64,000 nucleotides of DNA from Massilia sp. H6 (GCF_024802625.1 NZ_CP103371.1:930001-994000); one strand, 5' to 3'. Shown: positions 26,539-38,785, counted from the first letter of the stretch. Numbers and translations are program-made. Notes: generated from the letters alone by a model not told the origin.

Positions 26539-28317
26539 ATGGCATCGTTCACACTGCACGGTATTCCGGTTTCACGCGGCATTGCGATCGGCCGCGTGCA
26601 TCTGCTCACGCCGGCGGCGCTCGACGTCAAGCATTACCTGGTCCCCGAAGAGCAGGTCGAGGCCGAAGTCGCCCGCCTGCAGCACGCCATCGCCGAAGTA
26701 CACCGTGGCCTGCAGGCGCTGTGGACCGAGTTGCCCAAGGACGCACCGACCGAACTGGGTGCCTTCATCGATGTGCACGCGCTGATCCTGTCCGACCCGA
26801 TGATCTCGGAAGCGCCGCTCGATATCATCCGTACCCGCCACTACAACGCCGAATGGGCGCTGGTGACCCAGATCGACGAGCTCTCCAGTCAGTTCGACGA
26901 GATCGAAGATGAATACCTGCGCGAGCGCAAGCACGATATCCAGCAGGTGGCCGAGCGCGTGCTCAAGGTCCTGATGGGCACCGCCCTGAGCGTGCCGCCG
27001 GTGTTTTCCGGCGACGACCACGCGGCGCCGCAAATGATCGTGGTGGCGCACGATATTTCGCCGGCCGACATGCTGGCCTTCCGCGACCATGACGGCGGAC
27101 AGCGTTCCTTCATCGGTTTCGTGACCGATGTCGGCGGCCAGAACTCGCACACCGCGATCGTCGCGCGTTCGCTCGACATTCCGGCGGCGGTGGGCATGAG
27201 CCAGGCATCGCGCCTGATCGAGCAGGACGACTGGGTGATCGTCGACGGCGACGCCGGCGTGGTGATCTGCAATCCGAGCCAGCTGGTGCTGGAGCAGTAC
27301 CGCGCGCGCCAGGCGGCGCTGGGCCGGGCGCGCAAGCGCCTGCTCAAGCTCAAGAAGACGCCCGCGGTCACCAAGGACGGCACCCCGATCAAGCTGATGG
27401 CCAACATCGAGCTGCCGGAAGACTGCGCCGGGGCGCTCGAGGCCGGCGCCAACGGGGTCGGCCTGTTCCGTTCGGAGTTCCTGTTCATGGGGCGCTCGAA
27501 CGTGCTGGGTAATGCCCTGCGCATCCCCAGCGAAGACGAGCAGTTCGAGCAGTACCGCAAGGCGGTGCTGGCCATGAAGGGCCGTCCAGTCACCATTCGC
27601 ACGCTCGACGTCGGCGCCGACAAGCCGCTCGATCCGACCGAGCATACGGCGCTCAATCCGGCACTGGGCCTGCGCGCGATCCGTTACTGCCTGGCCGAAC
27701 CCCAGCTGTTCCTGACCCAGCTGCGCGCGATCCTGCGCGCGTCGGCCTTTGGCAAGGTTCGCATCCTGATCCCGATGCTGGCGCATGCCTTCGAGATCGA
27801 CCAGACGCTGAGCATGATCGAGCAGGCCAAGGCGCAACTGCGCGAAGAAAACCTCAAGTTCGATCCGGCGGTGGAAGTCGGCGCCATGATCGAGATTCCG
27901 GCGGCCGCGCTGGCGCTGCCGATGTTCGTCAAGCGCATGAACTTTTTGTCGATCGGCACCAATGACCTGATCCAGTACCTGCTTGCGATCGACCGCGTCG
28001 ATTACGAAGTGGCGCACCTGTACAATCCGCTGCACCCGGCGGTGCTGACGCTGCTGGCCCAGACCATCGCCACCGGCCAGAAGGCCGGGCTCGATGTCGC
28101 CGTGTGCGGCGAGATGGCGGGCGACGCCAAGCTGACCCGCCTGCTGCTGGGGATGGGCCTGCGCGAGTTCTCGATGCACCCGGCCCAGCTGCTGTCGGTG
28201 AAACAGGAAATCCTCAGCAGCGACCTGGCCGCGATCACCTTGCGCACGCGCCGCATCCTGCGCTCGACCGAGCCGGACGAGATTGCCTACGCGGTAGAGC
28301 AGCTGCAGTCCCTCTGA
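26539..28317 (+). CDS. ptsI: PTS enzyme I (phosphoenolpyruvate-protein phosphotransferase)
   Basis: This 592-residue enzyme takes phosphate from phosphoenolpyruvate and passes it to HPr. The active His204 lies in [18 protein letters not shown]. The C-terminal PEP-binding barrel has [15 protein letters not shown], the [11 protein letters not shown] loop, the [12 protein letters not shown] motif and the catalytic-Cys region [10 protein letters not shown]. The start [18 protein letters not shown] was chosen because it is the conserved N-terminus, 14 codons inside the open frame. No GAF domain is present, so this is PtsI-type, not PtsP. Confidence 0.95.
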   Translation: MASFTLHGIPVSRGIAIGRVHLLTPAALDVKHYLVPEEQVEAEVARLQHAIAEVHRGLQALWTELPKDAPTELGAFIDVHALILSDPMISEAPLDIIRTRHYNAEWALVTQIDELSSQFDEIEDEYLRERKHDIQQVAERVLKVLMGTALSVPPVFSGDDHAAPQMIVVAHDISPADMLAFRDHDGGQRSFIGFVTDVGGQNSHTAIVARSLDIPAAVGMSQASRLIEQDDWVIVDGDAGVVICNPSQLVLEQYRARQAALGRARKRLLKLKKTPAVTKDGTPIKLMANIELPEDCAGALEAGANGVGLFRSEFLFMGRSNVLGNALRIPSEDEQFEQYRKAVLAMKGRPVTIRTLDVGADKPLDPTEHTALNPALGLRAIRYCLAEPQLFLTQLRAILRASAFGKVRILIPMLAHAFEIDQTLSMIEQAKAQLREENLKFDPAVEVGAMIEIPAAALALPMFVKRMNFLSIGTNDLIQYLLAIDRVDYEVAHLYNPLHPAVLTLLAQTIATGQKAGLDVAVCGEMAGDAKLTRLLLGMGLREFSMHPAQLLSVKQEILSSDLAAITLRTRRILRSTEPDEIAYAVEQLQSL

Positions 28318-28364
28318 ACTGGCGGCCAAGGCTGCAACCACACTGGAATATCACGACAAGCTTC

Positions 28365-29546
28365 ATGGGATCGATCGGAACAGTCACACCACAGGCGATG
28401 CATTTCGCCGAGCCGCTGCGCCTTCAAAGCGGCGCGCACCTCGGCGACTACACGCTGATGTATGAAACCTATGGCACGCTCAATGCCGACAAATCCAACG
28501 CGGTGCTGGTCTGCCACGCGCTCAACGCTTCGCATCATGTGGCCGGCACCTATGCCGACCAGCCCAATAGCCTGGGCTGGTGGGACAACATGGTCGGGCC
28601 GGGCAAGCCGCTCGATACCAGCCGCTTCTTCGTGATCGGGGTGAACAACCTGGGCTCGTGCTTCGGTTCGACCGGCCCGATGCACCATAACCCGGCCACC
28701 GGCAAGCCGTATGGCGCCGCCTTTCCGTTGCTGACGGTGGAAGACTGGGTCAGCGCCCAGGCGCGCCTGGCCGACCGCCTCGGCATCGACTGTTTTGCCG
28801 CGGTGATGGGCGGCTCGCTGGGTGGAATGCAGGCGCTCTCGTGGAGCATCCAGTTCCCCGAGCGCCTGCGCCACTGCATCGTGATCGCCTCCACGCCCAA
28901 GCTCTCGGCCCAGAACATCGCCTTCAACGACGTCGCGCGCCAGGCCATCCTGGCCGATCCCGACTACCACGGCGGCGACTTCTACGAGCATGGCGTGGTG
29001 CCGAAAAACGGCCTGAAAGTGGCGCGCATGGTGGGCCACATCACCTATTTGTCGAACGATGACATGGCTGAAAAATTCGGGCGCCGGCTGCGCAACGGCG
29101 CACAGGACCGGGATGCCGGTCCGGACGACTACGGTTTCGACTTCGGCATCGACTTCGAGATCGAGTCTTACCTGCGCTACCAGGGCGACAAGTTCTCGAA
29201 ATACTTCGACGCCAACACCTATTTGCTCATCACCAAGGCGCTCGACTATTTCGATCCGGCGCGCATGCACGATGGCGACCTGACCCGCGCACTGGCGGGA
29301 ACCCGGGCGCAATTCCTGATTGCCTCGTTCAGCACCGACTGGCGCTTCTCGCCGGAGCGTAGCCGCGAGATCGTCCAGGCCTTGATCTCGAACCGGCGCC
29401 AGGTGACCTATGCCGAGATCGACGCGCCGCACGGCCACGATGCCTTCCTGCTGGAAGACCCGCGCTATCTTGGCGTGGTGCGGGCGTATATCGATCGCAT
29501 CGCGCTGGAATTGTCTGGCGCGGCTGGCGCGGAGGTGGCGCCATGA
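28365..29546 (+). CDS. metX: Homoserine O-acyltransferase MetX
   Basis: This 393-residue alpha/beta-hydrolase activates homoserine for methionine synthesis. The nucleophile Ser151 lies in [10 protein letters not shown], the early conserved block is [15 protein letters not shown], and the catalytic Asp/His is in the C-terminal [11 protein letters not shown]. Proteobacterial MetX enzymes may use succinyl- or acetyl-CoA, which cannot be told confidently from sequence alone. The frame is open much further upstream, but similarity begins at the ATG at 28365. It overlaps metW by 4 bp (ATGA). Confidence 0.95.
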   Translation: MGSIGTVTPQAMHFAEPLRLQSGAHLGDYTLMYETYGTLNADKSNAVLVCHALNASHHVAGTYADQPNSLGWWDNMVGPGKPLDTSRFFVIGVNNLGSCFGSTGPMHHNPATGKPYGAAFPLLTVEDWVSAQARLADRLGIDCFAAVMGGSLGGMQALSWSIQFPERLRHCIVIASTPKLSAQNIAFNDVARQAILADPDYHGGDFYEHGVVPKNGLKVARMVGHITYLSNDDMAEKFGRRLRNGAQDRDAGPDDYGFDFGIDFEIESYLRYQGDKFSKYFDANTYLLITKALDYFDPARMHDGDLTRALAGTRAQFLIASFSTDWRFSPERSREIVQALISNRRQVTYAEIDAPHGHDAFLLEDPRYLGVVRAYIDRIALELSGAAGAEVAP

Positions 29547-30160
29547 ATTTCGACGACCTGATCTCCTTGCGGCCCGACCTGGCCTTCATTGCGCATTGGG
29601 TGGGCGAGGGCGCGCACGTACTCGACGTCGGCTGCGGCGACGGCGCCATGCTGCGCTACCTGGAACTGGACAAGGGCTGTACCGGCTACGGCATCGAGAT
29701 CGCCGACGACAAGGTGCTGGCCAGCACCCGGCGCGGCGTCAGCGTGATCCAGCACGACATGGAGCAGGGCCTGGGCCTGTTCGGCGACAATACTTTTGAC
29801 ACGGTGCTGTGCCTGTCGTCGCTGCAGATGATGCAGCATGTCGAGGCGCTGCTGCGCGATATCGTCCGGGTCGGCCGCGAAGCCATTGTCTCGTTTCCGA
29901 ATTTCGCCCACTGGCCGCACCGCCTGGCGCTGCTGCGCGGGCGCATGCCGGTCTCGCGCGCGCTGCCCTACCAGTGGTACGACACCCCGAACGTGCGCTG
30001 CGCAACGATCTATGATTTTCAGGAGCTGGCCGAGGAATGCGGCCTCGAGGTGCTCGAATGCGTGGCGCTGGCCGACGGCCAGCCCGTGGAGTTTTTGCCG
30101 AACTTGCGCGGCAGCCTGGCGGTATTTCGCTTGCGCAAGAAAGAGCGCGCGAGCGCCTGA
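29543..30160 (+). CDS. metW: Methionine biosynthesis protein MetW
   Basis: This 205-residue protein has a class I methyltransferase fold with the SAM-binding motif [16 protein letters not shown] and the MetW-typical [16 protein letters not shown] and [13 protein letters not shown]. It is always found with metX and is thought to assist or activate homoserine acylation. The start overlaps the metX stop (ATGA), which implies coupled translation. Confidence 0.95.
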   Translation: MNFDDLISLRPDLAFIAHWVGEGAHVLDVGCGDGAMLRYLELDKGCTGYGIEIADDKVLASTRRGVSVIQHDMEQGLGLFGDNTFDTVLCLSSLQMMQHVEALLRDIVRVGREAIVSFPNFAHWPHRLALLRGRMPVSRALPYQWYDTPNVRCATIYDFQELAEECGLEVLECVALADGQPVEFLPNLRGSLAVFRLRKKERASA

Positions 30161-30302
30161 GGGCGGGGCCGTCCGTTACCGGCTTATGTGCGGTAGCGCC
30201 TAGTCGGGCAACTTCCCTTCCGCGATGATGGCGCCTATTGTGTGTCCATCACGCTTACTTCTATGAGGACAGGCTGCTAAGAACAGCCGGTCGGTGAACG
30301 AA

Positions 30303-31190
30303 ATGAAAAAACTCAAGCAATTGGCCGTCTGCCTGTCCCTGATTGCCACTGTCGGCAGCCCCATGGCGCAAGACCATGCCACCGAGGTGCAGGACGGTAT
30401 CCAGGTCACGCCGCTGTCGCGCGCGCGCGTGCTGATTCCCGAGGCCCAGCTCGACGAAGCTGCGGCGCAGCAATACGCCCAGATGATGGGCGAGGCGCAG
30501 CAAAAGGGCGTGCTGGTGCCAGCTTCGCACCCCGAAGTTCGCCGCCTGCGCGAGATCGCGCAGCGCATCATCCCGCATGCGCCGCGCTGGAACCAGGCGG
30601 CTGGCGACTGGCAGTGGCAGGTCAATCTGATCGACTCGAAAGACATCAACGCCTTCTGCATGCCGGGCGGGCGTATCGGCTTCTTCTCGGGCATCCTCAC
30701 CCAGCTCAAGCTGACCGACGACGAAGTGGCCGCCGTGATGGGCCACGAGATCGCCCACGCCCTGCGTGAGCATGGGCGCGAGCGCATGGCCAAGTCGGGC
30801 CTGACCTCGATGGGTGCACGCAGTGTCGGCGCCTTGATCTCGGGAATCTTCGGCATCGATCCAGGCATTACCGGCGCGGTCGCCAGCCAGGCCGGCCAGC
30901 TGCTGGTGCTGAAATTCTCGCGCAGCGAAGAGCGCGAGGCCGACCTGGTCGGCCTGGATATCTCGTCGCGCGCCGGTTACGACCCGCGCGCCGGCATCAC
31001 GCTGTGGCGCAAGATGGCGGCGCTGAACAAGCGTGCGCCGATCGAGCTGCTGTCGACCCACCCGGGCGGCGAGAGCCGCATCAAGGACATGCAGGCGCAC
31101 ATGAACGTGCTGCTGCCGCTGTACGCGCGCGCCAAGGGCACCACGGTATCGCGACTGGCGCCGTATCGTACCAACGTCAATTTGCGTTGA
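30303..31190 (+). CDS. M48 family zinc metalloprotease
   Basis: This 295-residue envelope protease has a cleavable signal peptide (MKKLKQLAVCLSLIATVGSPMAQ) and the zinc motif HEIAH at residues 148-152, with a third zinc ligand in the SEEREADLVGLD segment. It resembles the LoiP/YcaL or Oma1-like group of periplasmic M48 proteases in membrane protein quality control. A GTG three codons upstream (30294) is possible, but the ATG at 30303 gives a better signal peptide start. It has its own upstream gap of about 140 bp. Confidence 0.9.
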   Translation: MKKLKQLAVCLSLIATVGSPMAQDHATEVQDGIQVTPLSRARVLIPEAQLDEAAAQQYAQMMGEAQQKGVLVPASHPEVRRLREIAQRIIPHAPRWNQAAGDWQWQVNLIDSKDINAFCMPGGRIGFFSGILTQLKLTDDEVAAVMGHEIAHALREHGRERMAKSGLTSMGARSVGALISGIFGIDPGITGAVASQAGQLLVLKFSRSEEREADLVGLDISSRAGYDPRAGITLWRKMAALNKRAPIELLSTHPGGESRIKDMQAHMNVLLPLYARAKGTTVSRLAPYRTNVNLR

Positions 31191-31217
31191 TGGGATTGCC
31201 CTGGTGAGCCTGCACTA

Positions 31218-32162
31218 ATGGGAAACGCAAGGCGAGGGCGGCAGGCCGAAGCCAACGCCCGGGTTCCGCTGCCGATTCGCGACGGCGTCTCGCCCAGCTA
31301 CCTGTGGCTGACGGCGGCGCATGCCGGCGGCATGCTGTGCTTCCTGGCAGAGCGCTTTCCCGATGTGCCCCAGGGTGTCTGGGAGCGGCGCCTGGCGCGC
31401 GGCGAGATCGTCGATGCGAACGGGACGCCGCTGCGCGCCGACAGCCCGGTACGGCAGGGCATGCGCATCTGGTATTACCGTGAGCTGGACATTCCCGAGA
31501 CTCCGATCCCGTTCCTTCAGCAGGTGCTGTTCAGGGACGAGCATCTGCTGGTGGTAGACAAGCCGCACTTCCTGCCCACCATCCCGAGCGGACGTTTCTT
31601 GCATGAGACGCTTCTGGTAAGGCTGAAAAAGCAGTACGACCTGCCTCATCTGACGCCGATCCACCGGCTCGACCGCGAGACTGCGGGGGTGGTGATCTGC
31701 TCGCACAATCCCGCCTCGCGCGGCGCCTACCAGTCGATGTTCCAGAAGCGGGTAGTCACCAAGGTCTACGAGGCGCTGGCCGGTCCGATCGAGGGCCGGC
31801 AGTTCCCGTTCACCTACCGCAGCCGCATGCAAGACGCCGAGCAGTTCTTCGTCAGTACCGAGGTGCCGGGTGAACCGAATTCGGAAACGCTGGTGGAGCT
31901 GATCGAACGCCGTGGCGAGGTGGCGCATTACCGCCTGCATCCGCACACTGGCCGCAAGCACCAGCTGCGCCTGCACCTGGCAGCGCTGGGCGCGCCGATC
32001 CTCAACGATACGTTCTACCCGCGGGCGCTGCCCTGCAAGGGCGACGACTTCAGCGCGCCGCTGCAACTGCTGGCGCGCAGCGTCGCTTTCATCGATCCCC
32101 TCAGCGGCCAGGCGCGCCGCTTCGACAGCGGCTTCAGGCTGGAGTGGCCATCTAGAAGTTAA
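31218..32162 (+). CDS. RluA-family pseudouridine synthase
   Basis: This 314-residue enzyme converts uridine to pseudouridine in RNA. The catalytic Asp is in the HRLDRETAGVVI motif, preceded by DEHLLVVDKPH and followed by HTGRKHQLRLHLAALG. An N-terminal segment (about 1-100) probably replaces or degenerates the S4 domain. It differs from RluA/RluC/RluD in its N-terminus and looks like the RluA-superfamily members annotated only as pseudouridine synthase. The RNA target is unknown. It is 27 bp after the M48 protease gene and convergent with xth. Confidence 0.9.
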   Translation: MGNARRGRQAEANARVPLPIRDGVSPSYLWLTAAHAGGMLCFLAERFPDVPQGVWERRLARGEIVDANGTPLRADSPVRQGMRIWYYRELDIPETPIPFLQQVLFRDEHLLVVDKPHFLPTIPSGRFLHETLLVRLKKQYDLPHLTPIHRLDRETAGVVICSHNPASRGAYQSMFQKRVVTKVYEALAGPIEGRQFPFTYRSRMQDAEQFFVSTEVPGEPNSETLVELIERRGEVAHYRLHPHTGRKHQLRLHLAALGAPILNDTFYPRALPCKGDDFSAPLQLLARSVAFIDPLSGQARRFDSGFRLEWPSRS

Positions 32163-32185
32163 GCTGATAAACGCCTAGTCTTCTA

Positions 32186-32956
32186 TTAGAGATGGTAATC
32201 AATGATCAGCGGCGCGTGATCGCTGAAGCGTTCATCCTTGTACACCGACACCGCTTTGGCGCAGCCGGCAATGCCCGGGGTCGCGATGTGGTAGTCGATG
32301 CGCCAGCCGACATTGTTGGCCCACGCTTGGCCGCGGTTGCTCCACCAGGTGTAATGGGCCGCTTCCGGCTCGACCATGCGGTGCACGTCGACCAGTCCGA
32401 CCTCGTCGAAGATGCGCGTCATCCACGCGCGCTCTTCCGGCAAAAAGCCTGAATTTTTCTGGTTGCTCTTCCAGTTTTTCAGGTCGATTTCCTTGTGCGC
32501 GATGTTCCAGTCGCCGCAGATCACCACTTCGCGGCCCTCGGCCTTGAGCTGTTCCAGGTGCGGCAAGAAGACTTCCATGAAGCGGAACTTCGCCAGTTGG
32601 CGCTCGGGCGACGATGAGCCAGAAGGACAGTAGAGCGAGATGATGGTCAGGTTGCCGAAATCGCAGCGCGTGTAGCGGCCTTCGGCATCGAATTCCATGC
32701 AGCCGAAGCCGATGCGCTTGTTGTCCGGCGCCGTGCGGCTATAGATGCCGGTGCCCGAATAGCCTTTTTTCTCGGCGTAGTGAAAGTGACCATGGTAGCC
32801 GTGCGGCGACAGCAGTTCTTCGGTCATGTCGGCCTGCGTGGCTTTGAGTTCCTGGACGCAGATGTAGTCGGCCGACTGGCTGGCCAGCCAGGTGAAAAAG
32901 CCCTTCTTGTTTGCCGAACGGATGCCGTTCAGGTTGGCGGAAATAATTCGTGGCAT
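32186..32956 (-). CDS. xth: Exodeoxyribonuclease III
   Basis: This 256-residue protein is an AP endonuclease/3'-5' exonuclease of base-excision repair. It has the family start RIISANLNGIRSA, the metal-binding Glu in CVQELKATQ, the CGDWNIAHKEIDLKN motif and the catalytic His in ERFSDHAPLIIDY at the C-terminus. It is divergent from pyrE with about 200 bp between starts and convergent with the pseudouridine synthase gene. Confidence 0.96.
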   Translation of the reverse strand: MPRIISANLNGIRSANKKGFFTWLASQSADYICVQELKATQADMTEELLSPHGYHGHFHYAEKKGYSGTGIYSRTAPDNKRIGFGCMEFDAEGRYTRCDFGNLTIISLYCPSGSSSPERQLAKFRFMEVFLPHLEQLKAEGREVVICGDWNIAHKEIDLKNWKSNQKNSGFLPEERAWMTRIFDEVGLVDVHRMVEPEAAHYTWWSNRGQAWANNVGWRIDYHIATPGIAGCAKAVSVYKDERFSDHAPLIIDYHL

Positions 32957-33154
32957 CGAGAGCGAAAAAGATAGGTGATGGATTGAAGGCCCGCTGGCAG
33001 GCAGGGCCTGGAAGTGCTGGGACGCAAAGCGCGACAGTGTAGCGCGTTTCGCCGCGCTTCGGAAATGGGGCAGGGCGCTAGCAGCCAGGGCGTTGCTGCA
33101 GTGAGCCAGGCGCGCGGTTTACAATACGCGCTTTCGGATATTCAGGAGAAGCAC

Positions 33155-33817
33155 GTGAGCGATCTGCGCCAGGAGTTTATTGCATTTTCGGTCAAGGCCG
33201 AAGTATTGAAGTTTGGTGAATTCACCACCAAGGCCGGGCGCCTGTCGCCATATTTCTTCAACGCCGGCCTGTTCCACGACGGTGCCACACTGGGCCAGCT
33301 GGCACAGTTCTATGCCCAGACGCTGCTTGATTCGGGCGTGGACTTCGACATGCTGTTCGGCCCGGCCTACAAGGGCATCACGCTGGCCTCGGCCACTGCT
33401 GTAGCGCTGGCCGGCAAGGGGCGCAATACCTCGTTTGCCTACAACCGCAAGGAAGCCAAGGACCACGGCGAGGGCGGCACCATCGTCGGCGCCAGGCTGG
33501 CCGGCAAGGTCGTGATCGTAGACGACGTGATCTCGGCCGGCACCTCGGTGCGCGAATCGGTCGACATGATCCGCGCCGCCGGCGCCGAGCCAGCCGCGGT
33601 ACTGATCGCGCTCGACCGCATGGAACGCTCCGGCAAGGACGGCGCGCTGTCCGAGCACTCGGCGGTGCAGCAGGTGGCGCAGGAATTCGGCATTCCGGTG
33701 ATCTCGATCGCGAATCTGGACGACCTGTTCGGCTACCTGTCCGCCGCCACCGCCGACCCCCGCCTGTCCCAGCACAAAGCCGCCGTCGCCACCTACCGCA
33801 GCCGCTACGGCGTCTAA
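33155..33817 (+). CDS. pyrE: Orotate phosphoribosyltransferase
   Basis: This 220-residue enzyme makes OMP from orotate and PRPP in pyrimidine synthesis. The PRPP-binding motif VVIVDDVISAGTSVRES and the catalytic loop region NRKEAKDHGEGG are clear. The start is a GTG at 33155, fixed by an AGGAGA ribosome site at 33144-33149; the open frame extends 47 codons upstream without similarity. It is convergent with gatB across a pair of palindromic repeats. Confidence 0.96.
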   Translation: MSDLRQEFIAFSVKAEVLKFGEFTTKAGRLSPYFFNAGLFHDGATLGQLAQFYAQTLLDSGVDFDMLFGPAYKGITLASATAVALAGKGRNTSFAYNRKEAKDHGEGGTIVGARLAGKVVIVDDVISAGTSVRESVDMIRAAGAEPAAVLIALDRMERSGKDGALSEHSAVQQVAQEFGIPVISIANLDDLFGYLSAATADPRLSQHKAAVATYRSRYGV

Positions 33818-33834
33818 CCCGCTTAAAACCTATT

Positions 33835-33895
33835 AGGGTCAGAGTCAAATTGTTGAGCAATTTTCCAGAATTGCTTTTAATTCGACTCTGACCCT
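33835..33895. repeat. REP-like palindrome, first copy
   Basis: AGGGTCAGAGTC (33835-33846) and its perfect complement GACTCTGACCCT (33884-33895) bracket a 37-bp AT-rich centre, so the unit would fold as a long hairpin. The AGGGTCAGAGTC(A/G)AATT arm is one I recognise from dispersed palindromes near REP-associated tyrosine transposases in many proteobacteria. It lies in the pyrE-gatB convergent gap. No transposase is in the window. Confidence 0.75.
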
Positions 33896-33929
33896 CATTG
33901 TTTTGCAAGTTTTGCTCAGCCGACGAATG

Positions 33930-33990
33930 AGGGTCAGAGTCGAATTACAGGAAACTTTTAGAAGTTGCTGATTAATTCAACTCTGACCCT
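33930..33990. repeat. REP-like palindrome, second copy
   Basis: AGGGTCAGAGTC (33930-33941) pairs with AACTCTGACCCT (33979-33990), with one wobble. The outer ATG-A and TCAT flanks extend the inverted repeat to about 22 bp per arm. It has the same 61-bp length as the first copy but a different loop, and lies 34 bp after it in the same orientation. Together they may terminate transcription from both pyrE and gatB. Confidence 0.75.
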
Positions 33991-34002
33991 CATTGGGGGG
34001 CA

Positions 34003-35463
34003 TTAGTTGGCGAGCTTTTTCTTTAGCAGTTCGGTGACCTGGGCCGGATTGGCCTTGCCCTTGGACGCCTTCATCGCCTGGCCGATCAGTGCGTTGATCG
34101 CTGCTTCCTTGCCGGCGCGGTATTGCTCGACGGACTTGGCGTTCGCGGCCAGTACGTCGTCGACGATGCCTTCCAGCGCGCCGGTATCCGAAATCTGCTT
34201 CAGGCCCTTCTGCTCGATCACGGTGTCGGCCAGGGTCTCGTCAGTCGATCCGGCTTCCCACATCGCTGCGAACACTTCCTTGCCGGCCTTGTTCGAGATG
34301 GTGCCATCGGCGATCCGCTTGAGCAGCAGGGCCAACTGGGCCGCCGACACCGGCGAAGCATCGATTTCCACGCCGGCGCGGTTCAGGGTCGACGACACGT
34401 CGCCCATCAGCCAGTTGGCGGCGGCCTTGGCGTTTTCCTTGCCGGCTGCGGCCACCACGGCTTCGTAGTAGGTCGCCATCGCCTTCGACGATGTCAGCAC
34501 CAGGCTGTCGTATTCCGGCAGGCCGTAGTCGCCCGTGAAGCGTGCGCGCAGCGCGCCCGGCAGTTCGGGCATCTCGGCCCGGATGCGGTCGATCCAGGCC
34601 TGCTCGATGACCAGCGGCGGCAGGTCAGGGTCGGGGAAGTAGCGGTAGTCTTGCGCGTCTTCCTTGGTGCGCATCGAGCGCGTCTCTTTCTTGTCCGGGT
34701 CCCACAGGCGCGTAGCCTGGATCACCCGGCCGCCGTCTTCGATCAGCTCGATCTGGCGCCGCACTTCGTAGTGGATCGCTTCTTCCATGAAGCGGAACGA
34801 GTTCAGGTTCTTGATCTCGCAGCGGGTGCCGAATTCTTTCTGTCCTATAGGTCGCACCGAGACGTTGACGTCGCAGCGGAACGAGCCTTCTTGCATATTG
34901 CCGTCGCAAACGCCCAGCCACATCACCAGCGAGTGCAGCGCCTTGGCATAGGCCACCGCTTCGTTCGCGCTGCGCATTTCCGGCTCCGATACGATCTCGA
35001 GCAGCGGCGTGCCGGCGCGATTGAGGTCGATGCCGCTCATGCCGGCGTAGTCTTCGTGCAGCGACTTGCCGGCGTCTTCTTCCAGGTGGGCGCGGGTCAG
35101 GTTGACGGTCTTGGTTTCCAGCTTGCCGTCTTTTTCGTAGGCGAAGCTGACCGTGCCGCCCTGGACCACCGGATCTTCGAACTGGCTGATCTGGTAGCCC
35201 TTCGGCAGGTCGGGGTAAAAATAGTTCTTGCGCGCGAAGACCGACTGCGGCGCGATGGTAGCGCCGACGGCCAGGCCGAAGCGGATCGCGCGCTCGACCG
35301 CGCCGCGGTTCAGAACCGGCAGCACGCCCGGCAGTGCCAGGTCGACCGGGCTGGCCTGCGTGTTCGGCTCGGCGCCGAAACGGATCGGGCTGCCGCTGAA
35401 GATTTTCGAGTTGGTCGTGAGCTGCACGTGGTTCTCAAGACCGATGACGACTTCCCATTGCAT
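34003..35463 (-). CDS. gatB: Asp-tRNA(Asn)/Glu-tRNA(Gln) amidotransferase subunit B
   Basis: This 486-residue subunit of GatCAB binds the misacylated tRNA and phosphorylates its Asp/Glu side chain. It starts [15 protein letters not shown], has the [19 protein letters not shown] block and the [10 protein letters not shown] motif, and ends in the helical YqeY-like tail. An AAGAGAAC ribosome site precedes the ATG. It is the last gene of gatC-gatA-gatB. Confidence 0.97.
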   Translation of the reverse strand: MQWEVVIGLENHVQLTTNSKIFSGSPIRFGAEPNTQASPVDLALPGVLPVLNRGAVERAIRFGLAVGATIAPQSVFARKNYFYPDLPKGYQISQFEDPVVQGGTVSFAYEKDGKLETKTVNLTRAHLEEDAGKSLHEDYAGMSGIDLNRAGTPLLEIVSEPEMRSANEAVAYAKALHSLVMWLGVCDGNMQEGSFRCDVNVSVRPIGQKEFGTRCEIKNLNSFRFMEEAIHYEVRRQIELIEDGGRVIQATRLWDPDKKETRSMRTKEDAQDYRYFPDPDLPPLVIEQAWIDRIRAEMPELPGALRARFTGDYGLPEYDSLVLTSSKAMATYYEAVVAAAGKENAKAAANWLMGDVSSTLNRAGVEIDASPVSAAQLALLLKRIADGTISNKAGKEVFAAMWEAGSTDETLADTVIEQKGLKQISDTGALEGIVDDVLAANAKSVEQYRAGKEAAINALIGQAMKASKGKANPAQVTELLKKKLAN

Positions 35464-35529
35464 AGTGTTCTCTTTTCTGTTCGCTGTGCGGGCAGGGTAT
35501 TGCTGTTTTTCTGTGCCGGCACGGGTTGC

Positions 35530-37005
35530 TTAGACGCCGTCCGGCGCGCGCGTATGCCAGTCGGTGACTTGCTGGTACTGGTGCGCGATGTTCAGCAGCC
35601 TGGACTCGTTGAAGTAGTTGCCGATGATTTGCAGGCCGACCGGGCGCTTGGCGTTCTTCTCGCCCTGGCCGAAGCCGACCGGGATCGACATGCCGGGCAA
35701 GCCGGCCAGGCTGGTCGACAGCGTGAAGATGTCGGCCAGGTAGTTCGCCACCGGGTCGTTGGCCTTGGCGCCCAGGTCCCAGGCCACCGTCGGCGCCACC
35801 GGCCCCATGATCACGTCGCACTTGTCGGCAAACGCGGCCTGGAAGTCGTCGGCGATCAGGCGGCGGATCTTCTGCGCCTGCACGTAATAAGCGTCGTAGT
35901 AGCCGTGGCACAGCACATAGGTGCCGACCATGATGCGGCGCTGCACCTCGCGGCCGAAACCTTCGGCGCGGGTTTTGCGGTACATGTCTTGCAGATCCTT
36001 GTACTCGGCCGCGCGGTGGCCATAGCGCACGCCATCGAAACGCGACAGGTTGCTCGAGGCTTCGGCCGGGGCGATGATGTAATAGGTCGGAATCGACAGC
36101 GCGGTCTTCGGCAGCGAAATCTCCACCAGCGAAGCGCCCAGCTTCACGAATTCGTCGAGCGCCGCGCGTACTGCCTGCTCGACATCACTGGCCAGGCCTT
36201 CGCCGAAGTATTCCTTCGGCACGCCGATGCGCAGGTCGCTCAAGGACTGGTTCAGGTCGCGCGTAAAGTCCTCGGCCACGTTGCCTTGCTGGACCGTCAG
36301 GCTGGTCGAATCGCGTTCGTCGAAGCCGATCATCTCGCCCAGCAGCAGCGCGCAGTCTTCGGCGGTCTGGGCGATCGGGCCGCCCTGGTCGAGCGACGAG
36401 GCAAAGGCGATCATGCCAAAACGCGATACGCGGCCATAGGTCGGCTTGATGCCGGTGACGCCGCAGAACGCGGCCGGCTGGCGGATCGAGCCGCCGGTAT
36501 CGGTCGCAGTGGCGGCTGGCGCCAGGCGCGCCGCGATGGCCGCGGCCGAGCCGCCCGACGAGCCGCCCGGCACCGCCAGCGGATCCCACGGGTTCTTCAC
36601 CGCGCCGAAGGCCGAATTCTCGTTGGCCGAGCCCATCGCGAATTCGTCGAGGTTGACCTTGCCCAGCGTGACCATGCCGGCCGCGTGGAAGCGCTCGACC
36701 ACGGTCGCGTCGAACGGGCTCTCGTAGTTGGCCAGCATCTTCGAGCCGGCAGTCGTGCGCCAGCCCTTGGTCACGAAGATATCCTTGTGCGCGATCGGCA
36801 CGCCGGTCAGCGGTCCGGCGTTGCCCGACGCGAGCCGGGCATCGGCCGCTGCGGCCTGGGCTAGCGAACGCGCGTGGTCCACGTGCAGGAAGGCGTTATG
36901 GCCGCTCGCATCGATGCGCCCGAGGTAGTGGCGGGTCAGTTCGGTGCTCGAAATCTGCTTCGAGTGCAGCAGCGCCGACAGTTCTTTGATGGTCTTGTTA
37001 TGCAT
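35530..37005 (-). CDS. gatA: Asp-tRNA(Asn)/Glu-tRNA(Gln) amidotransferase subunit A
   Basis: This 491-residue amidase-signature enzyme releases ammonia from glutamine for transamidation. The catalytic Ser-cisSer-Lys triad is visible: Lys in [12 protein letters not shown], the Gly/Ser loop [14 protein letters not shown], and the nucleophile Ser in [12 protein letters not shown]. The gene lies 32 bp after gatC and 66 bp before gatB. Confidence 0.97.
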   Translation of the reverse strand: MHNKTIKELSALLHSKQISSTELTRHYLGRIDASGHNAFLHVDHARSLAQAAAADARLASGNAGPLTGVPIAHKDIFVTKGWRTTAGSKMLANYESPFDATVVERFHAAGMVTLGKVNLDEFAMGSANENSAFGAVKNPWDPLAVPGGSSGGSAAAIAARLAPAATATDTGGSIRQPAAFCGVTGIKPTYGRVSRFGMIAFASSLDQGGPIAQTAEDCALLLGEMIGFDERDSTSLTVQQGNVAEDFTRDLNQSLSDLRIGVPKEYFGEGLASDVEQAVRAALDEFVKLGASLVEISLPKTALSIPTYYIIAPAEASSNLSRFDGVRYGHRAAEYKDLQDMYRKTRAEGFGREVQRRIMVGTYVLCHGYYDAYYVQAQKIRRLIADDFQAAFADKCDVIMGPVAPTVAWDLGAKANDPVANYLADIFTLSTSLAGLPGMSIPVGFGQGEKNAKRPVGLQIIGNYFNESRLLNIAHQYQQVTDWHTRAPDGV

Positions 37006-37037
37006 GTGCGTGTCGATCCGAAAATACGTAAATACGG

Positions 37038-37337
37038 TTACTCGATGACCTTCGGTACCAGGTACAGGCCGTCCTGGGCTTTCGGTGCCGGCGCCTGATA
37101 GTCTTCGCGGCGGTTTTCTTCGGTCACCACGTCGTCACGCAGGCGCAGCGGCAGCGCCAGGATGGCGGCCAGCGGCTGGGACAGCGGCGCGACACCGGTC
37201 GTGTCCACCGCCTGCATCTGCTCGGCGAGAGCGAAAATGCCGTTCAGTTCGGCCAGCGCGGTCTCGGCGTGGGCCTCGCCCATCTCGAGCTGGGCCAGGT
37301 GGGCGATGCGTTTTACGTCTGAAAGTGTCAGGGACAT
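37038..37337 (-). CDS. gatC: Asp-tRNA(Asn)/Glu-tRNA(Gln) amidotransferase subunit C
   Basis: This 99-residue subunit stabilises the GatA-GatB complex. The sequence [14 protein letters not shown] and the C-terminal [20 protein letters not shown] are typical. The start is the ATG at 37337 (MSLTLSDVK), nine codons inside the open frame, because family similarity begins there. It is the first gene of gatCAB and is divergent from mreB. Confidence 0.95.
   Translation of the reverse strand: MSLTLSDVKRIAHLAQLEMGEAHAETALAELNGIFALAEQMQAVDTTGVAPLSQPLAAILALPLRLRDDVVTEENRREDYQAPAPKAQDGLYLVPKVIE

Positions 37338-38785
<1,448 letters not shown>

Noticed and set aside
34123-36864. 913-codon plus-strand frame antisense to gatB and gatA
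   Set aside because: Its translation has the same composition pattern as other antisense shadows and no motif, whereas gatA and gatB are complete on the minus strand.
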